From Camillea tinctor (lineage: Eukaryota; Ascomycota; Sordariomycetes; Xylariales; Xylariaceae): DNA of 64,000 nucleotides. Positions 36,305 to 47,811 of the stretch are shown piece by piece. Position 1 is the first letter of the stretch. Each line of letters opens with the position of its first letter. Made by a program: the position numbers and the translations under genes. Location: the NCBI GenBank assembly GCA_022578605.1, contig MU394099.1, positions 186,391-250,390 on the forward strand, in the 5' to 3' direction. The notes below the pieces were generated by a model that saw only the letters and a list, made by a program, of their open reading frames with translations, was not told where the DNA came from and did not search any database.

Positions 36305-36999
36305 TGTCTAATAAGACAACGGGAAGCTTTTGCTTTATGGCTCTGATACCGGTCACCTCCAAACCAGTTCATCACCGCACCCCATACTCCGGCGGAAGCA
36401 TCTGCTGGGGCGCCCCCTGGAGTTGAAAGAGAGCGCCCCACGATGCTTTAGAGCTGATGTGCTAGAAAAGCTACTAATTGTTAGAGATATACTAGTAAGG
36501 GATAGATTTCTCCCCATCAAGACGGAAAAATGTCAAGACTGACCTTGTCAGGATCTACTCCTCGTCACCTACAAAGAGCTCGCGAGAGCATAAACGGTGG
36601 AATAGAGGGGTCTATTCCCAGTCTGTAGCTATCAAGCGAATGTATGAATAAGAGAGAGGAAAAGCTAGTTAAAGGATGCCCTTGAGGGGACCTAAAGATA
36701 GGCTAGGTGCACAGGCTACCTAGGGTGGGATGTGTGCTGATATAATAGACCTTGATGAAGGCATCATCGACTGACAGGTATGGGCTTCGTGGAGAGCAGC
36801 GAAATTATACATTATGAAATTGATTATAGAGAACGTCCCCTTGGAATAGCCCAAAGAACAAGCAGTAATGTAGTGAGGCATATGCATGGTGTATTAAGGG
36901 TATGGGAGTGGATGATGGTTGGAAGAATGATGGTTCGCTAACTATAAGCCAGTGAAATGCCTGAGAAGTGCCACAGCCCTACAGCAGGGATGGAAAAGG
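36305..36999. other. Intergenic, no gene seen
   Basis: A 70-codon plus frame (36330-36542) has no start-context or motif support. No repeat was recognised except the LTR that follows. Confidence 0.3.
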
Positions 37000-37152
37000 T
37001 ATTAGGACGAGACGATAGGTGAGAGAAAGAATGAAGTGTATTGGTCCAGGAGAGAGTCTATTGAGGGCGTAAGCCCGCTATATATGTACATGTAGTAGTA
37101 GTCTAGTACCGTATAGTACCGTACAGTGGGGTGGTAACCCCCTTTTCTAATA
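37000..37152 (-). mobile_element. Solo LTR, family 2, minus orientation
   Basis: The reverse complement matches 39788-39928 over its length: TATTAGAA...GGGGTTACCACC, GTACTAGACTACTACTACATG, TATATAGCGGGCTTACGCCC and TTTCTCTCACCTATCGTCTC. The termini derive from an inverted TGTTGGAAT...CCAACA pattern. The flanking 5-mers AAAGG (36995-36999) and AAAAG (37153-37157) match at four of five positions. No internal retrotransposon sequence adjoins it. Confidence 0.65.
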
Positions 37153-37931
37153 AAAAGCAAGTAGAACTGAGGAGAAATAACAAACAGACATATTGTAGAG
37201 AAAGGATCATAGCAGTAACACACATGACTCATTACAGCACTCAATTTCATCATTTAGTCCGTGTGAAGGCAGCAGCTGGATCAAGTATTCCTTGAAAATC
37301 ATCGCAAGATAGTATGAGCCTTCCATAACCCCCGTAACATGTATTAGCAAGAAGGAACCATCACTAGAATAAGTTCTGCCTGTTACATACTCAATCCATA
37401 GACTCAAAGGTAAAAGATTAAATCGCATTCATTCTAGTAGTTGCTTTCCATATTACTAGTAGTATCGTCTATCCTTGCTAATAATGTCGGCATCATAGAC
37501 TAAACTTACATTCACAATCCCACTAACAATGAATCATTGCTTTCAGTTGCATTACAAATAAGAATGACTTCGTTATACATATTCGGAAAGAACTAGGGGT
37601 CTTCTCGCGTAAAACATAGTATTCTAGGAGGATGAATCTTACTCAAGCATAACAAGAACCTTGGAAGTCTCATTGAACATTAGAATTTCCAGACCCATGC
37701 ATGATGATTGGTGTTTACTCAGGAATCCGAGATCAACAGGGAATCTCCATCAATGCAGTCACAACATCACTATGTCAGATACAATCTGACCAGCTCTTCT
37801 CGAGACCAATGCTCAACCCCATATCTCATGTAGTTTGCCTGCATTCCGATTGTATAACGCCCTCCTAACGCTGATCCCTTCGCATTTTTCTATATTCCCC
37901 GCCTCCATACTACCAATTCGCGCTCATAACA
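37153..37931. other. Intergenic, no gene seen
   Basis: No supported features. Frames at 37002-37253 and 37207-37428 (minus) overlap the LTR and AT-rich DNA and were not called. Confidence 0.35.
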
Positions 37932-38250
37932 ATGACGTCTCAGTATGAATCCGACTGGGATACACCAGTCGAGAATCCTGCCCCCTGCATGGTCTGCCTC
38001 CGCCATGTCCTGAAGAACCACGTTCCTACCACGACTACTATGCCGGATTTTTTGTAGCGTCTTAAAGTCTTCGACAAATGCTAAGTGCACCCTCTACGAG
38101 GATCGCAACAAGGGGTGTGCCAAGATATACTGTACGGTATCTCCTGTACGACTTGGGCGCGGTATGCTCATGGTCTGTAAGATCGCTCTTGGTATAAAGG
38201 GTGATGTCGTCCTGCTGATGGAAGTACTGTCTGTGTTCATGTCAGTGTGA
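37932..38250 (+). pseudogene. Small Cys-rich protein gene with frameshift
   Basis: From ATG 37932 the frame encodes MTSQYESDWDTPVENPAP then CMVCLRHVLKN, and hits TAG at about 38055. One frame over it continues as CSVLKSSTNAKC, TLYEDRNKGCAK and onward to TGA at 38248-38250. The shift falls in a run of six T (38048-38053), so one T too many explains it. The Cys spacing (CxxC, C, C, C) looks like a zinc-binding module common in small fungal proteins, often beside transposon-rich DNA. It may be a decaying gene or a homopolymer error. An intron donor (GTATCT) near 38136 could end the exon earlier. Function is unknown. Confidence 0.45.
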
Positions 38251-39787
38251 TACTTTTCCACTGACAAGGTTTAATTGTGGAGTATAGGGATATTTATCTT
38301 ATATTGTCGTTCCCTGGATAAAGGAGGGATGGAGTGGTTCTTTGTCTAGAACCTGTGCTATTTTGGGTGCTGAGTCACTGATATCTATTGTAGACCAACA
38401 CGGCCAAGGCGGAATCTGGTATTCTGGGTATAGTGCTCCTTTTTTTGTTCCGAACATGTCGTATCATCACCAGCCCATCTTAATATAGATGACTTGGCGC
38501 CTCCTGGAGCTCTATATCGTATCCGAGTACTTTAGCACTCTGTCTGTATCCCCGTATGATCGCTATGGAAACCATTGACCAGATTTAGCTTCCTGGGAAG
38601 TCATATTGTGGTAAGGCTGTCCACGATAAGACCCTATGCCATATTGTAACGTGCTGGTGCCTCTTACCCTGGTCCCGAAATTCACAAGCTTTGGATATTA
38701 TCGCGGTGATGCACTATGGTTCTTGAAACTATATCCCAAATAGTCTCTCATAATCTGTAGCGACCGTTCTTCTGGTTTAATATCTATACACTATGAGTAT
38801 TCTCTTTCTTGAGTATTTATTTTGGTTACTATTGTTAACTTCCAGCCCGGTGGTAACACATGTAATATGATATTGGGATACAATGACCGGTCGGTCAATG
38901 TTCGAAACCTTTTGGTTGCTCGGCTGGTTGCCCTATCCAATCACAACACCGACCTCCCTCCTTCTGAAGGTACGTCAGCCTATCTCGAGAAATTATTGGT
39001 TCACACAATTCTCGATGTTGCTCTTCATATTCGTTGTTGAAAACCAAGGCGGGCAACTCCCCAGACAAACTAGTAGGTATCTCGACAGTGGTGAATTGTT
39101 GCGGACTGAGGCAGGGTTAGTTATGTAAGTCTACTGTCTTGTAATCCCCCCGATATTTTGTCATTGCTGCTACTGCTGCTGCTGGAATGGTTCTCCGTCG
39201 TGGAGGAGACAAGGTTTGATGGTAATGATGCATTCGCGTCTAGTCTATGTTGCATGATGCCGAACGGCACCGCCAACGAAGCTTTCATCGCCGTGTCCTG
39301 TATTTGCTTCAAGGGACTTTCTATCCATTTAACCATATCTGGATGTTTTCAGATTATCGTGAGGATCGCATGGATCTTCTCAGCCGAATATATCAAAATA
39401 CAATGAGTCCATCGCTATTACTTGGTCGCTTGCCAGTTGTGCCAATTATTCCGTTAATGCGGTGCCGGTAGAGCTTAATTGAAGTATAACCAAGAGCCCA
39501 TTCTTTATAGACAGTAGTATAGGAAGTAGTTGGTTTTTTTTTTCTTTTTTTTTTTTCTTTTAGACCGTCTGATATTTGAACTTGAGTCAGCTAGGTAGAT
39601 CATTTATGTGTGATCTATTTCAGCCCCTATTGGCCTTTGAAAATAATCATGCCAAGTTATTCTATAGCTAGTAACCACCTCCTTATATAATCATAATAAT
39701 AAAATTATACGTTGGTTTTAAGTGATCAATCCATGTTGCAAGGGGCGCAGGGGATAGAAAAGAAATCACCGGGAAAATAGACTAGAG
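38251..39787. other. Degenerate intergenic region
   Basis: Short overlapping frames on both strands at 38822-39470 include leucine-rich and serine-rich runs created by a CTG/CTT repeat (about 39160-39186). A T-rich tract spans about 39531-39560. No gene could be supported. Confidence 0.3.
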
Positions 39788-39928
39788 TATTGGAATATGG
39801 GGTTACCACCCCCGCTATACGGTACTACACTACTACTACATGTATATATAGAGGGCTTACGCCCTCCTAGACTCTCACCTGGACTAATGCACTTTATCCT
39901 TTCTCTCACCTATTGTCTCACTCCAACA
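39788..39928 (+). mobile_element. Solo LTR, family 2, plus orientation
   Basis: A 141-bp repeat from TATTGGAAT to CTCCAACA contains CTATACGGTACTAC, TATATATAGAGGGCTTACGCC (TATA-like box plus hairpin) and TTTCTCTCACCTATTGTCTC. It pairs in inverted orientation with 37000-37152. Flanking 5-mers TAGAG and AAGAG match at four of five positions, consistent with an aged target duplication. No retrotransposon interior lies beside it. Confidence 0.7.
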
Positions 39929-40798
39929 AAGAGGATATTAGGAGCCTGATCTAGTTCTATTGGTTTCAGGCTGACTAGGCCATTACGCATCTACATATTA
40001 GATATGTAACCCTCGACTCATTTAGACTAGTGGCACGAATGAGTAGCAATAGTGTTCCCCGTGTGGATGTACGAATGTTATCCCGCCGCCCTTATGTATA
40101 TAGCTGTGGCATCCATTGGTTATCAAGCATGTAACCTACAGCTCGCTGTCTACATCCAACCCCAAGATGCACGTACACGAGCGGAGGACAGCTTATTTTT
40201 GGTGCACAGTTGGACGTGTTACTATTTATGTCATATGCGAGCCTTGATGGACCTAGATTCAATACCAAGTCTCATATTAGAAGCAGGCTGTGGTTAGTCC
40301 TGTACTATTACCACCGGAATGTGGCTGTGATGATACACCAACTTCAACATTTTCTCCTTGTGGTACCTCAATCCTCATTTCTCGACGCTCTAGTCAGGTT
40401 TGTACAGGTCTTTTGCACGGAAATCATTCCCATATAGGGATTATTCCATGGCTGGACCGATATGCCTGTGCTACAAACTGACCAATGAATTGTCGATCAG
40501 TGAGCATGTTATATGTAAGTCATACTTCGGAGTAGAGAAGAAAACGTGCGACCGTTTGTGGGCTGTCAATTATGCTATTATGGGAACTTTACTCTGTTAC
40601 TTATACCCTTCTCTGAAAAATTTTCCTACTAAATGGACCCTTAGATCTTATGACTCATATAGAATTAGCTTTTGATGCTAGATCATATATCGTGGTCTTA
40701 GATTCGAATTAGCTGCAGCTCTCATATTATACCAAGGTAAATTCCATCAATATATCCATTTTATTTTCTGATAAATAATATTAATCGGATCCATAGAC
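39929..40798. other. Intergenic upstream of membrane protein gene
   Basis: Overlapping plus-strand frames at 40052-40675 have some Cys and hydrophobic residues but are interrupted and lack splice sites that would attach them to the gene at 40799. No gene called. Confidence 0.3.
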
Positions 40799-42102
40799 AT
40801 GACGTGTCCACCACTTGTTACATGCCCCGCGTCCTCTTCAGTTATCCCTACAATTTTGGGGACCAAGACTGGGTTCGTGACATCCGAGCTAGCTGGAATA
40901 TTAACATACATCCCGCAAAACAACGAATATACTTGGACTACGTATACGTATCTTCCAGCTACCCGCAAATTCACGGCAGCTGCTTTCCCCACAATCTCGT
41001 CATCACATTCGACGCAACAAACCTCAGCAGCCAGCGCTTTAGAGCCTGTACTATCAAGTAGTCAGTCGGATTGTCATTGCGTACTCGATACTGCGGAGAC
41101 AGCTGGTGTAGCTGTAGCTTGCGCAATAGTTGGTGCTATATGTAGTGCCATTATTGCACTCTTTTTTGTCAGGCTGAAGAGACAGCGCTGGGCACAGACC
41201 GAGAGACTTCTTTCCGACGATAACATTAAAGAGGAACACGTACCTACTATACTAGTATCTAGCAAAGCTCAATCGCATGATTGTCTTCTAGACAGAATTC
41301 CTGACAGGAAGATTGGCCAAGATTTCCGGTCCCTAGAATACCTGATAAAAGATCATGTCCAAGAGCATTACCATCTAGATCCAGTTCAATGCGATGCTAG
41401 TGCTCTTGCTCTATCTCTAGTGCGTCTTGGTCTTGATCAGGACGGACAGGACTCTCTTGACCATTTCGCGTCCTTGGCACTAGACCCTAGTACTCGATAT
41501 AAAGTCATCCGTCATATCATCGCCAAGGTGGTCTTTACAAGTGTTACTCTCGGTGGAAACCCTCCAATATCATTATTACCAACATGTATCGCTGAGTTCA
41601 TGTCGTTGGTACCCCCGACAGAAGACGGTCAAGTAAACCCTGATAGTGAGTTATATGCCTATGTCCCAACTATTCTATGCGCTAAATAGAGTCTCAATTA
41701 GCTGTTAGATTTGCGCTCACGAGATGGCGCCAACTGTCTGCCTTTCTTCTCTGTCCAAATCGGAGCGATCGATCACCGCTCGTGCCCTCGGAGGATATAA
41801 GCACGCAGCAAGCACAAGAACTCACGGTTGCGCTGAACAAGTTCCTGGAGCCCTTCATCACTGGAGATCGCGAGGACAGATATGAACAGGAGAACAACCT
41901 ACGAGAGATGATCGTGGAGTGTGCCACTTTCGGATACGCACTATTTTCTCAGCCATCAGGGTTTCGGTTCGTGTACGGTGGAAATGAGGATCAGAAGAGG
42001 ATCGCTGTCTTCCCCGGGATCGAGAGGATCAGTGACGAAGACGGCCGTCAGGTTTCTCCGCTGCCGCAACCTATTGTAGGACCTGTGATTGAAAATATTT
42101 GA
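40799..42102 (+). CDS. Single-pass membrane hypothetical protein (2 exons)
   Basis: Exon 1 (40799-41645) and exon 2 (41690-42102) join in phase across a 44-nt intron (GTGAGT...CTAAATAG), giving 419 aa. Without the intron the frame stops at 41687-41689 just after VPTILCAK. Residues 1-100 are Ser/Thr/Pro-rich with few charges and a Cys pair (DCHC), a probable extracellular domain. One TM helix spans about 102-124 (AGVAVACAIVGAICSAIIAL), followed by basic VRLKRQRW, which suggests that the remaining 295 residues are cytoplasmic. No cleavable signal peptide is obvious, so it may be a type III membrane protein, or an upstream exon is missing. The cytoplasmic part is soluble and helical with no recognised catalytic motif. 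No known family was identified. Confidence 0.7.
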
Positions 42103-42965
42103 TAAATATGTAGCACGCTCAAGCATTCTTGTTCATACAAACAGGGTTAGTAAATTAGCGGGTTTCCCACGAGATATTCCCTTGCAGATGATTCGATATG
42201 TAAAGATTACACTACAGGCATAAATAGAGGCGATCCACCGAATAAAGAAATGCAAGTCAATAATATTGTCTTCCTACCTGATTCATATTAAATCTGTATC
42301 TTGAAGATGCATCTAAGATGAGAAGAGACCGGGCTTCAACTACCTCCCAAAGTTGTAGAATCCAATAACCTATCTCATACTAGGTATGGGTAACAAGATC
42401 ATATCGCTTAACTGAAGCTTGTAAAGGGTTTAGTCAAGGAGCGATGTCTGCCACAGACGTTAATATTAACATCACGCTAACGAGACGCTTGACCAAGAAC
42501 GAAAAGGGAGAAAAGAAAATGTGGATCACGTAAGGGATAGGGGGCAATACTGCCTTGGCTAATATTTTCTCTCGTCTTGCAACAGCGTGTAGTCTAGGAA
42601 CCTTGCTAAGGGATGATTTTCAGGTACAATCTACTATTTGTTAGGTAGTTGTCCTTCTGGTTTCCTGAGTAACAACATCGTGATTACCTAAATTACTGCT
42701 TAGCTAGAAGTGAGAATTTATTATTAGCTATTCTTATATCTATAGGCACACCATGGTAGATTCTGGGATTAAGTTCTGAAGCGGGATATCGTTGAATAAC
42801 AATAGCCTGTTAGCAATTAGCCCATATGTAACACCCTGCAACAATTTCCAATATAATAAAATGAGTTAAACAAGCAAACCCTCTAGCCTCTGTGCTACTA
42901 CATTTTGTCGCTCGGATATTAGGGTCTAATCTTTAGGTTTTCCCGTACCTTTAAAAGTCATCCGA
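42103..42965. other. Intergenic, no gene seen
   Basis: AT-rich. A short TTAGCAATTAGCCCATATGT segment near 42811-42830 faintly resembles the hairpin repeats but is too diverged to call. Confidence 0.35.
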
Positions 42966-43624
42966 TCAATTCTCCTTAGCCAAGAATTCCTCCCTGAGAT
43001 ACCAACTATGGAGGAGTGTTGTGCCTGGACCTACAAGGATAATGCTGATCGGTAGCGATGCAACATAATAAAGCCAATCATCATTTCCTAGCACTCCGGC
43101 TGCATACAGGTCAAATAATGAGTAGACGAGCCACAGCAGCGTACTAGCAAAAGCACTTATTTCGTCCACCTGAAGGGTCAGTCGGCTATGCGCTACGAAC
43201 TCGTGCTGCGGTTCAGCTGGAGATATGAATATCGTCGATAGTGAATAAGGGGAGAACTATAATACATAAATCCACACGCTAGTTGATATTAAAGATAGAA
43301 CTGGAAGTGTTGGCCTAAGTGATTGAAATTGTGATTTTTTTGGATCTAATTACGTGAGGAGTTTGGGAGCTGAAAGTGTTGGCAACACGGATCAAGAGAG
43401 GTGCTAGTGGCCAGGCCGAAGTCCAGAAATGACGAATTTTTGCCCCTTGGTCTAAGGAGCTATCAAGCACCTCGAGCGAATGAAACACAATTATTATTAG
43501 AAGCAATGTCATTTCTAATCCATTCCAAAATTTGTTCTGGGCTGGTGAGCGCGCTAATTCTGTTACGTCAGAATGACTCAGCAGGACCTAGTATTTAGTC
43601 CCCTTTTTGGATTTCATCATTATT

Positions 43625-43657
<33 letters not shown>

Positions 43658-44275
43658 TATAGCTCCATAGCACGGCAATATATTCCGTTGTGCCCTGAGC
43701 CCTGTGTGTGTGCCTTAGGGGGTCAACCCCCACAAATTCCGCACTTGTCGGCCCAAAGGCAATGTATAGAAAGTAGAAAACGGGAGCCACTGGTCCTATA
43801 CCTAAGAACTGAGCTGCTATAGTGAAGAATGGCAGACTATGGCATACATAAATTAGTGGTTTGCGAATAATTATATCGCCCTACCAGTATGTCGAGGGGA
43901 CGAGGATTCTTACAAGCATGCCGGCGTCCCATATATAGCATCACGGTTAGCTTCTAGTATCCAAATGGCGTACAAGGGGCCAAGGTCGATAAGAAATGAG
44001 AATATTTGCCATGATGCGACATCATCGTAACCGAATGTAGAAGCCGAATAGCCTGGCACAATGGCTCGCCAAATATCGTTAATGTATTCGACGCAGTTGA
44101 AGTGATCAATGGTGTAAACCTTGTCACCATCCCGTTCGATAAAACCAGATTGGGAGAAGGCTTGGTGGAGTGCGGCTAACTTTTGGAGATCCATTCTACG
44201 AAAGGACCAGGAAGCTAGACTGAGGAAAGGCACTGCCCAAATGACCCGGAGGCATCTCTGTATTGTGGTTTCCAT
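42966..44275 (-). pseudogene. Polytopic membrane protein gene broken by a solo LTR
   Basis: From ATG 44275 the first exon encodes an N-terminal TM region and a soluble stretch (DKVYTIDHFNCVEYINDIWR, then SFLIDLGPLYAIWILEANR). An intron (GTAAGA...CATAG, about 43912-43833) leads to LPFFTIAAQFLGIG then VAPVFYFLYIAFGPT. A 174-bp solo LTR (43561-43734) interrupts right after this. Past the LTR the protein resumes in order: ELARSPAQNKFW, MTLLLIIIVFHSLEVLDSSL, WTSAWPLAPLLIRVAN, then an internal TAG near 43265, then DEISAFASTLLWLVYSLFDL and a last TM helix ending LREEFLAKEN. The order and hydrophobic pattern suggest a seven-TM-type fungal membrane protein of unknown function. The LTR, the TAG and probable frame loss near 43315 make it nonfunctional. 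Confidence 0.7.
43561..43734 (+). mobile_element. Solo LTR, family 1, with perfect 5-bp TSD
   Basis: The LTR begins TGTTACGTCAG and ends CCCCCACA (canonical TG...CA). It is flanked by AATTC on both sides (43556-43560 and 43735-43739), a perfect target-site duplication. Inside are ATGACTCAGCAGG, CT and CA microsatellite runs and a GTGTGTGCCTTAGGGGGTCA segment, all shared with 46745-46905. No retrotransposon interior remains, so it arose by LTR recombination. Confidence 0.9.
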
Positions 44276-45852
44276 CGCTCTATAGCCTGGTGAGAATATT
44301 CATTCAGAATCAAAGAAGGAGAAGCAGGAACTTGAGCATAAGGGATTTTTTTCGCGAGGAAAGGCAGAGAAGAGCGACCGGTGAGCTATTCTTAGGCAAA
44401 AAAAAATGATATGTCACGATATAAACCAGCCTTTGTATGCATGTTGGTTGATGTATAAGATTATTCACGTGATCCCCTGTACAGCAAGCAGGGACAACAT
44501 CAGGAATAGCCCCCACCCACGGCATTATGGGTCATGTGACAATTGAAAGTTGCATTCCGTGTATATAGGTACATGTCCAAGTCAACATTGGAGGCTTTGT
44601 AATTCCAAGTCGGTATTAATCTATCAATAGATCTTGCACCCCAGGTCCTAGCAAAATCCTAGAGCAAACATGGTCTTGTTCCAAGGGATACTAGAATTAT
44701 GACCACCTCTCTTAGTGTCACGAGGGACCTCACAGGAGCTGAAGCAATCATGTTGTTGTTGCGGTTGTTGTTGTGCAAAGAGCTTAAGCCACATCTACTT
44801 ACAATATTTATATAAGGGTCTTTTCTTCGTTTCGTGTGACTTATGGTTTATCACTTCGACCAACTAGTATTGCTTATACAATCAATTCTTTTGGTTTCCC
44901 TTTGAAGCACGGACTCTTATGTACCACAACGCTACCCCTGAAGTCTATACTCAACATCAACGCGTAATAAGGGAACCATAAGTCGGCACTAATAAATTTC
45001 TGCCATGCCCCTGACACAGTTTGTGCCAGGATATGATATGATATATGTAATTTTCTCCGGTCATTGGCCTTGTGTAATGTGTAGAGCTTGACATCATAAA
45101 CAAAGGGTATGGAAATTGATACGCAAGCGGTAGAATGTTTGCTATATTAACTCGTTAGCGCGTGTCAAATATGCATTTCTCGAAGTTCCTATTACCAACA
45201 ACTTCCTCAATAAGCATACACTCTTGCAAGTAAATTGAAAGTGATATGGCATGGTGAGCCTCGAAAGACTTAGATATTGTGGAGCGGGAGCTTGTAATTC
45301 AACTCCCTTCAAATTACTCCAATGTTCCTTAGAAGGTATAAAATTTCTAAGCCTTGCTATTATACCCCAGTAAAAAGATAACATATGTAATTCAAAATTG
45401 AAATACAATCACAAGTCGGTCATTGTGTGAGGCTTTTCTTATCTAGCCACCTGGTTACTATAAGCTGTGGCTATTATTATCTACATAGTCGATCTAAACA
45501 AAAAAGAAGGGTTCCAAAAATAAAATATCGCTACACACAAGGGATCTGGAATGTGAAACAGCCCTGTGCTTTCAATATGTGGAGAGTCAAACACAAAGTT
45601 GAGGGATGGTTTCCGGCCAAAATCTTCGCCAAAACTTTCGGGTTTGAAAATCTTTATACTGTGAAAGAAAAAGGTGGTGGTAGCATTTGACCATATCACT
45701 GATTTTATTATATAAAACCTCGGTGATCTTTCACTTTCAGGATATAGCAAAACAGTAAAGACACATCCTATCTATTACTTCTAAACCAAATAACCCCTAA
45801 AGCGAAACTCATACCGATACACCGCAAGACATATCAAAGAATTTTAAATACA
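44276..45852. other. Intergenic, with one element end
   Basis: At 44716 a reversed element end is present (TGTCACGAGGGACCT), the reverse complement of the right end of the 989 and 11859 elements; its partner end was not found. A (GTT)n run lies at about 44751-44775. Frames at 45142-45408 and 45427-45690 are unsupported. Confidence 0.4.
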
Positions 45853-46781
45853 ATGAATCCTTATTACAACTCTTCATATTACCAAGCAGGATCGAGCTCT
45901 CAAGCTTACGGGAATCCTCAAGGTTACCAGAGCAACCAGGTCCCTGAAGCCTTTGGCATTCAATCAATCACATATGTCGAATATGGTACGATGGGGGAGA
46001 CTGCAAGGGAAGCTATTAAGGAGAAAGTACCCAAGCTCATAGCAGAAGTACAGTTCGATACGTATGACATGAAGGCGACTACGCCAGCACACGTACATCT
46101 CCCAGAGAACAAAGAAGGAGCAGAGCGGAAGAAGTTGATTAACAAAAGTGCCGCGGACTGGGAAGAAGATATAACCAAGATGATGAATGATGATGTAGGC
46201 CGCATATTCTTAGCAATGGATGGATGGTCCATTGTGGGAGCTCTTGTCATGGTCCATATGCCTCGTAATTTTGGGGATAGGACTGATTCGGGAAGACCGA
46301 GGAAGGGGGCCGATGCTGACCTGCAGGCCATATGTAAGGCATCTCTAAGAGCCCACTGCAGAATCCATAGAGGCAAGATATGGGGTAAGTTCCGAGTTTA
46401 CATTATCATGCACATTTACATTTCTCGCTCTCTAACAGTGTTCATTTAGAGATTTCAGGATTCTCAGTCCACGCGAACTACAGAAAGAAAGGAATCGGCG
46501 GAAATCTTTTGATGCATGCGTTCAACGCAATTCCCGAAGGTCATGTGGCATACATCTCTGCGGAACCTGAAACAGATTCATTTTACAGCAAGCATAATTT
46601 CCAATTAAGCAATGTCCGGGATCACCAATATAACACGATTTCCATAAAAGGTGCCAACGGTAAAAGAAAATCCTATTCTTTTCCTGTTATGACATGGAAA
46701 AAGCCTATAAGAGTGACCCATGATGTTTTAGAGGGGGCAGGAAGGTTAGGTCAGGATGACTCAGCAGGTCCTAGCTATTAG
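45853..46781 (+). CDS. GNAT family N-acetyltransferase
   Basis: Exon 1 (45853-46384) and exon 2 (46450-46781) join in phase across a 65-nt intron (GTAAGT...TTTAG), giving 287 aa. The first 35 residues are Tyr/Ser/Gln-rich and disordered. Residues about 120-240 form a GNAT core: beta strands around GRIFLAMDGWSIVGALVMVH, the acetyl-CoA pyrophosphate loop YRKKGIGGNLL (R/QxxGxG/A motif), and the C-terminal AEPETDSFYSKHNF typical of GNATs (Tyr as likely general acid). The acceptor substrate is unknown. The last dozen codons (GRLGQDDSAGPSY) and the stop lie inside a solo LTR that starts at 46745. After the LTR the original frame stays open to about 47001, so the native C-terminus was probably about 20 residues longer. 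The domain lies upstream of the insertion and may still work. Confidence 0.8.
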
Positions 46782-46905
46782 TTCCTTTTGGGTTTCATCA
46801 TCTTTTTCCTTCTCTCTCTCTCTCTCTCGCTCACACACGCAGATAGCACAATACAGATCATTGTGCCAAGTGCCTCGTGTGTGTCTTAGGGGGTCATCCC
46901 CCACA
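46745..46905 (+). mobile_element. Solo LTR, family 1, inside the GNAT 3' end
   Basis: The repeat runs from GTTAGGTCAGGATGACTCAG to ATCCCCCACA and matches 43561-43734, including the CT run, the CACAC tract and the CTTAGGGGGTCA segment. The flanks GGAAG (46740-46744) and AGAAG (46906-46910) match at four of five positions, consistent with a mutated target duplication. The first T of the TG terminus is missing. It provides the present stop codon of the acetyltransferase gene. Confidence 0.85.
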
Positions 46906-47811
46906 AGAAGAGTATACGAGTCGCTTAGCTTCAACTTGATCATTTCACAATCGCCGACTTGTCGAGTAGTAATCGCTGGGGACTGGTTTTTGTTAGATTA
47001 GAAGTCTGTTTTAGGTAATGATATTACCATTTTGAATAGTTGACACAATATATTTTGAGTTATTGCATGTTCACTGAATACGTATTAAACAAACGGGTTT
47101 ATTGAATTTATAGTATTATAATCCCTTATAATAATAGACGTATTTACTTGGGCCTTTTTCTGGATTCACGCTGGTTACATGTCTTATTGTCACGGACTAT
47201 ATATGAGCTAATAGCCACAAGCTATTAGCGTTCGCTTTTGCTTGATAGTTATCTTTTGTGGAATATATCAGAGCCTTCTCTTGACGTTGGACCATCAAGT
47301 AGGGTTATAATGTTATACAACCCGAGTTTTTAATGCGGGCTCGAACCATTTAGGTACGAACTATTTAGTATTTAGGTACATAACTTCGATGGTTAATAGA
47401 TAGACAATTTAAAATCGATTTAGATATTATAAGAGATTTTGACTATTAGTTACACTTTTTAACTCTCCAGCTGACGTTACCTGTATATCTTGCTCGATTC
47501 GAGACAATAGTCTTACATAATCAAATATTACCCACTTTCCATACAATGTCGTGGTTCACATCACTCCTGGTATATTGGTCTTTTAAACTGATATAGATGC
47601 TGACGTAGTCCAACTATAACGCTTCTGTCCAAGTTTGCCTTGCTGCCTGGTTAGGACTAATACAAAGATGAGATAAGCTGGAGTCGAAACCCCTACCATA
47701 AGACAACTTCGGAACAATGAATCGACTGAAGGTCAAATGTATATGACACCGCTTAGGATTCCTCACCTTTCAGTGCAACATCATTTATTCAGTATGCCCC
47801 TGGAAGGATAG
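46906..47811. other. Intergenic after the LTR
   Basis: 46906-47001 is probably the displaced end of the acetyltransferase gene. The rest is AT-rich with one hairpin repeat at 47188. Confidence 0.4.
47188..47240 (+). repeat. Hairpin repeat, subfamily B
   Basis: It begins TGTCACGGACTATATATGAG. It then has a perfect 9-bp stem (GCTAATAGC / GCTATTAGC at 47207-47215 and 47221-47229) and continues GTTCGCTTTTGCTTGA, as in the reversed copy at 21631. The left terminus TGTCACGGAC is the same as in the 989 and 11859 elements, tying both hairpin subfamilies to one element family. No matching right end was found downstream. Confidence 0.6.

Noticed and set aside
41646..41689. Premature stop in the membrane protein gene at 40.8 kb
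   Set aside because: A 44-nt intron with good donor and acceptor removes it and restores the frame, so the gene is treated as intact.
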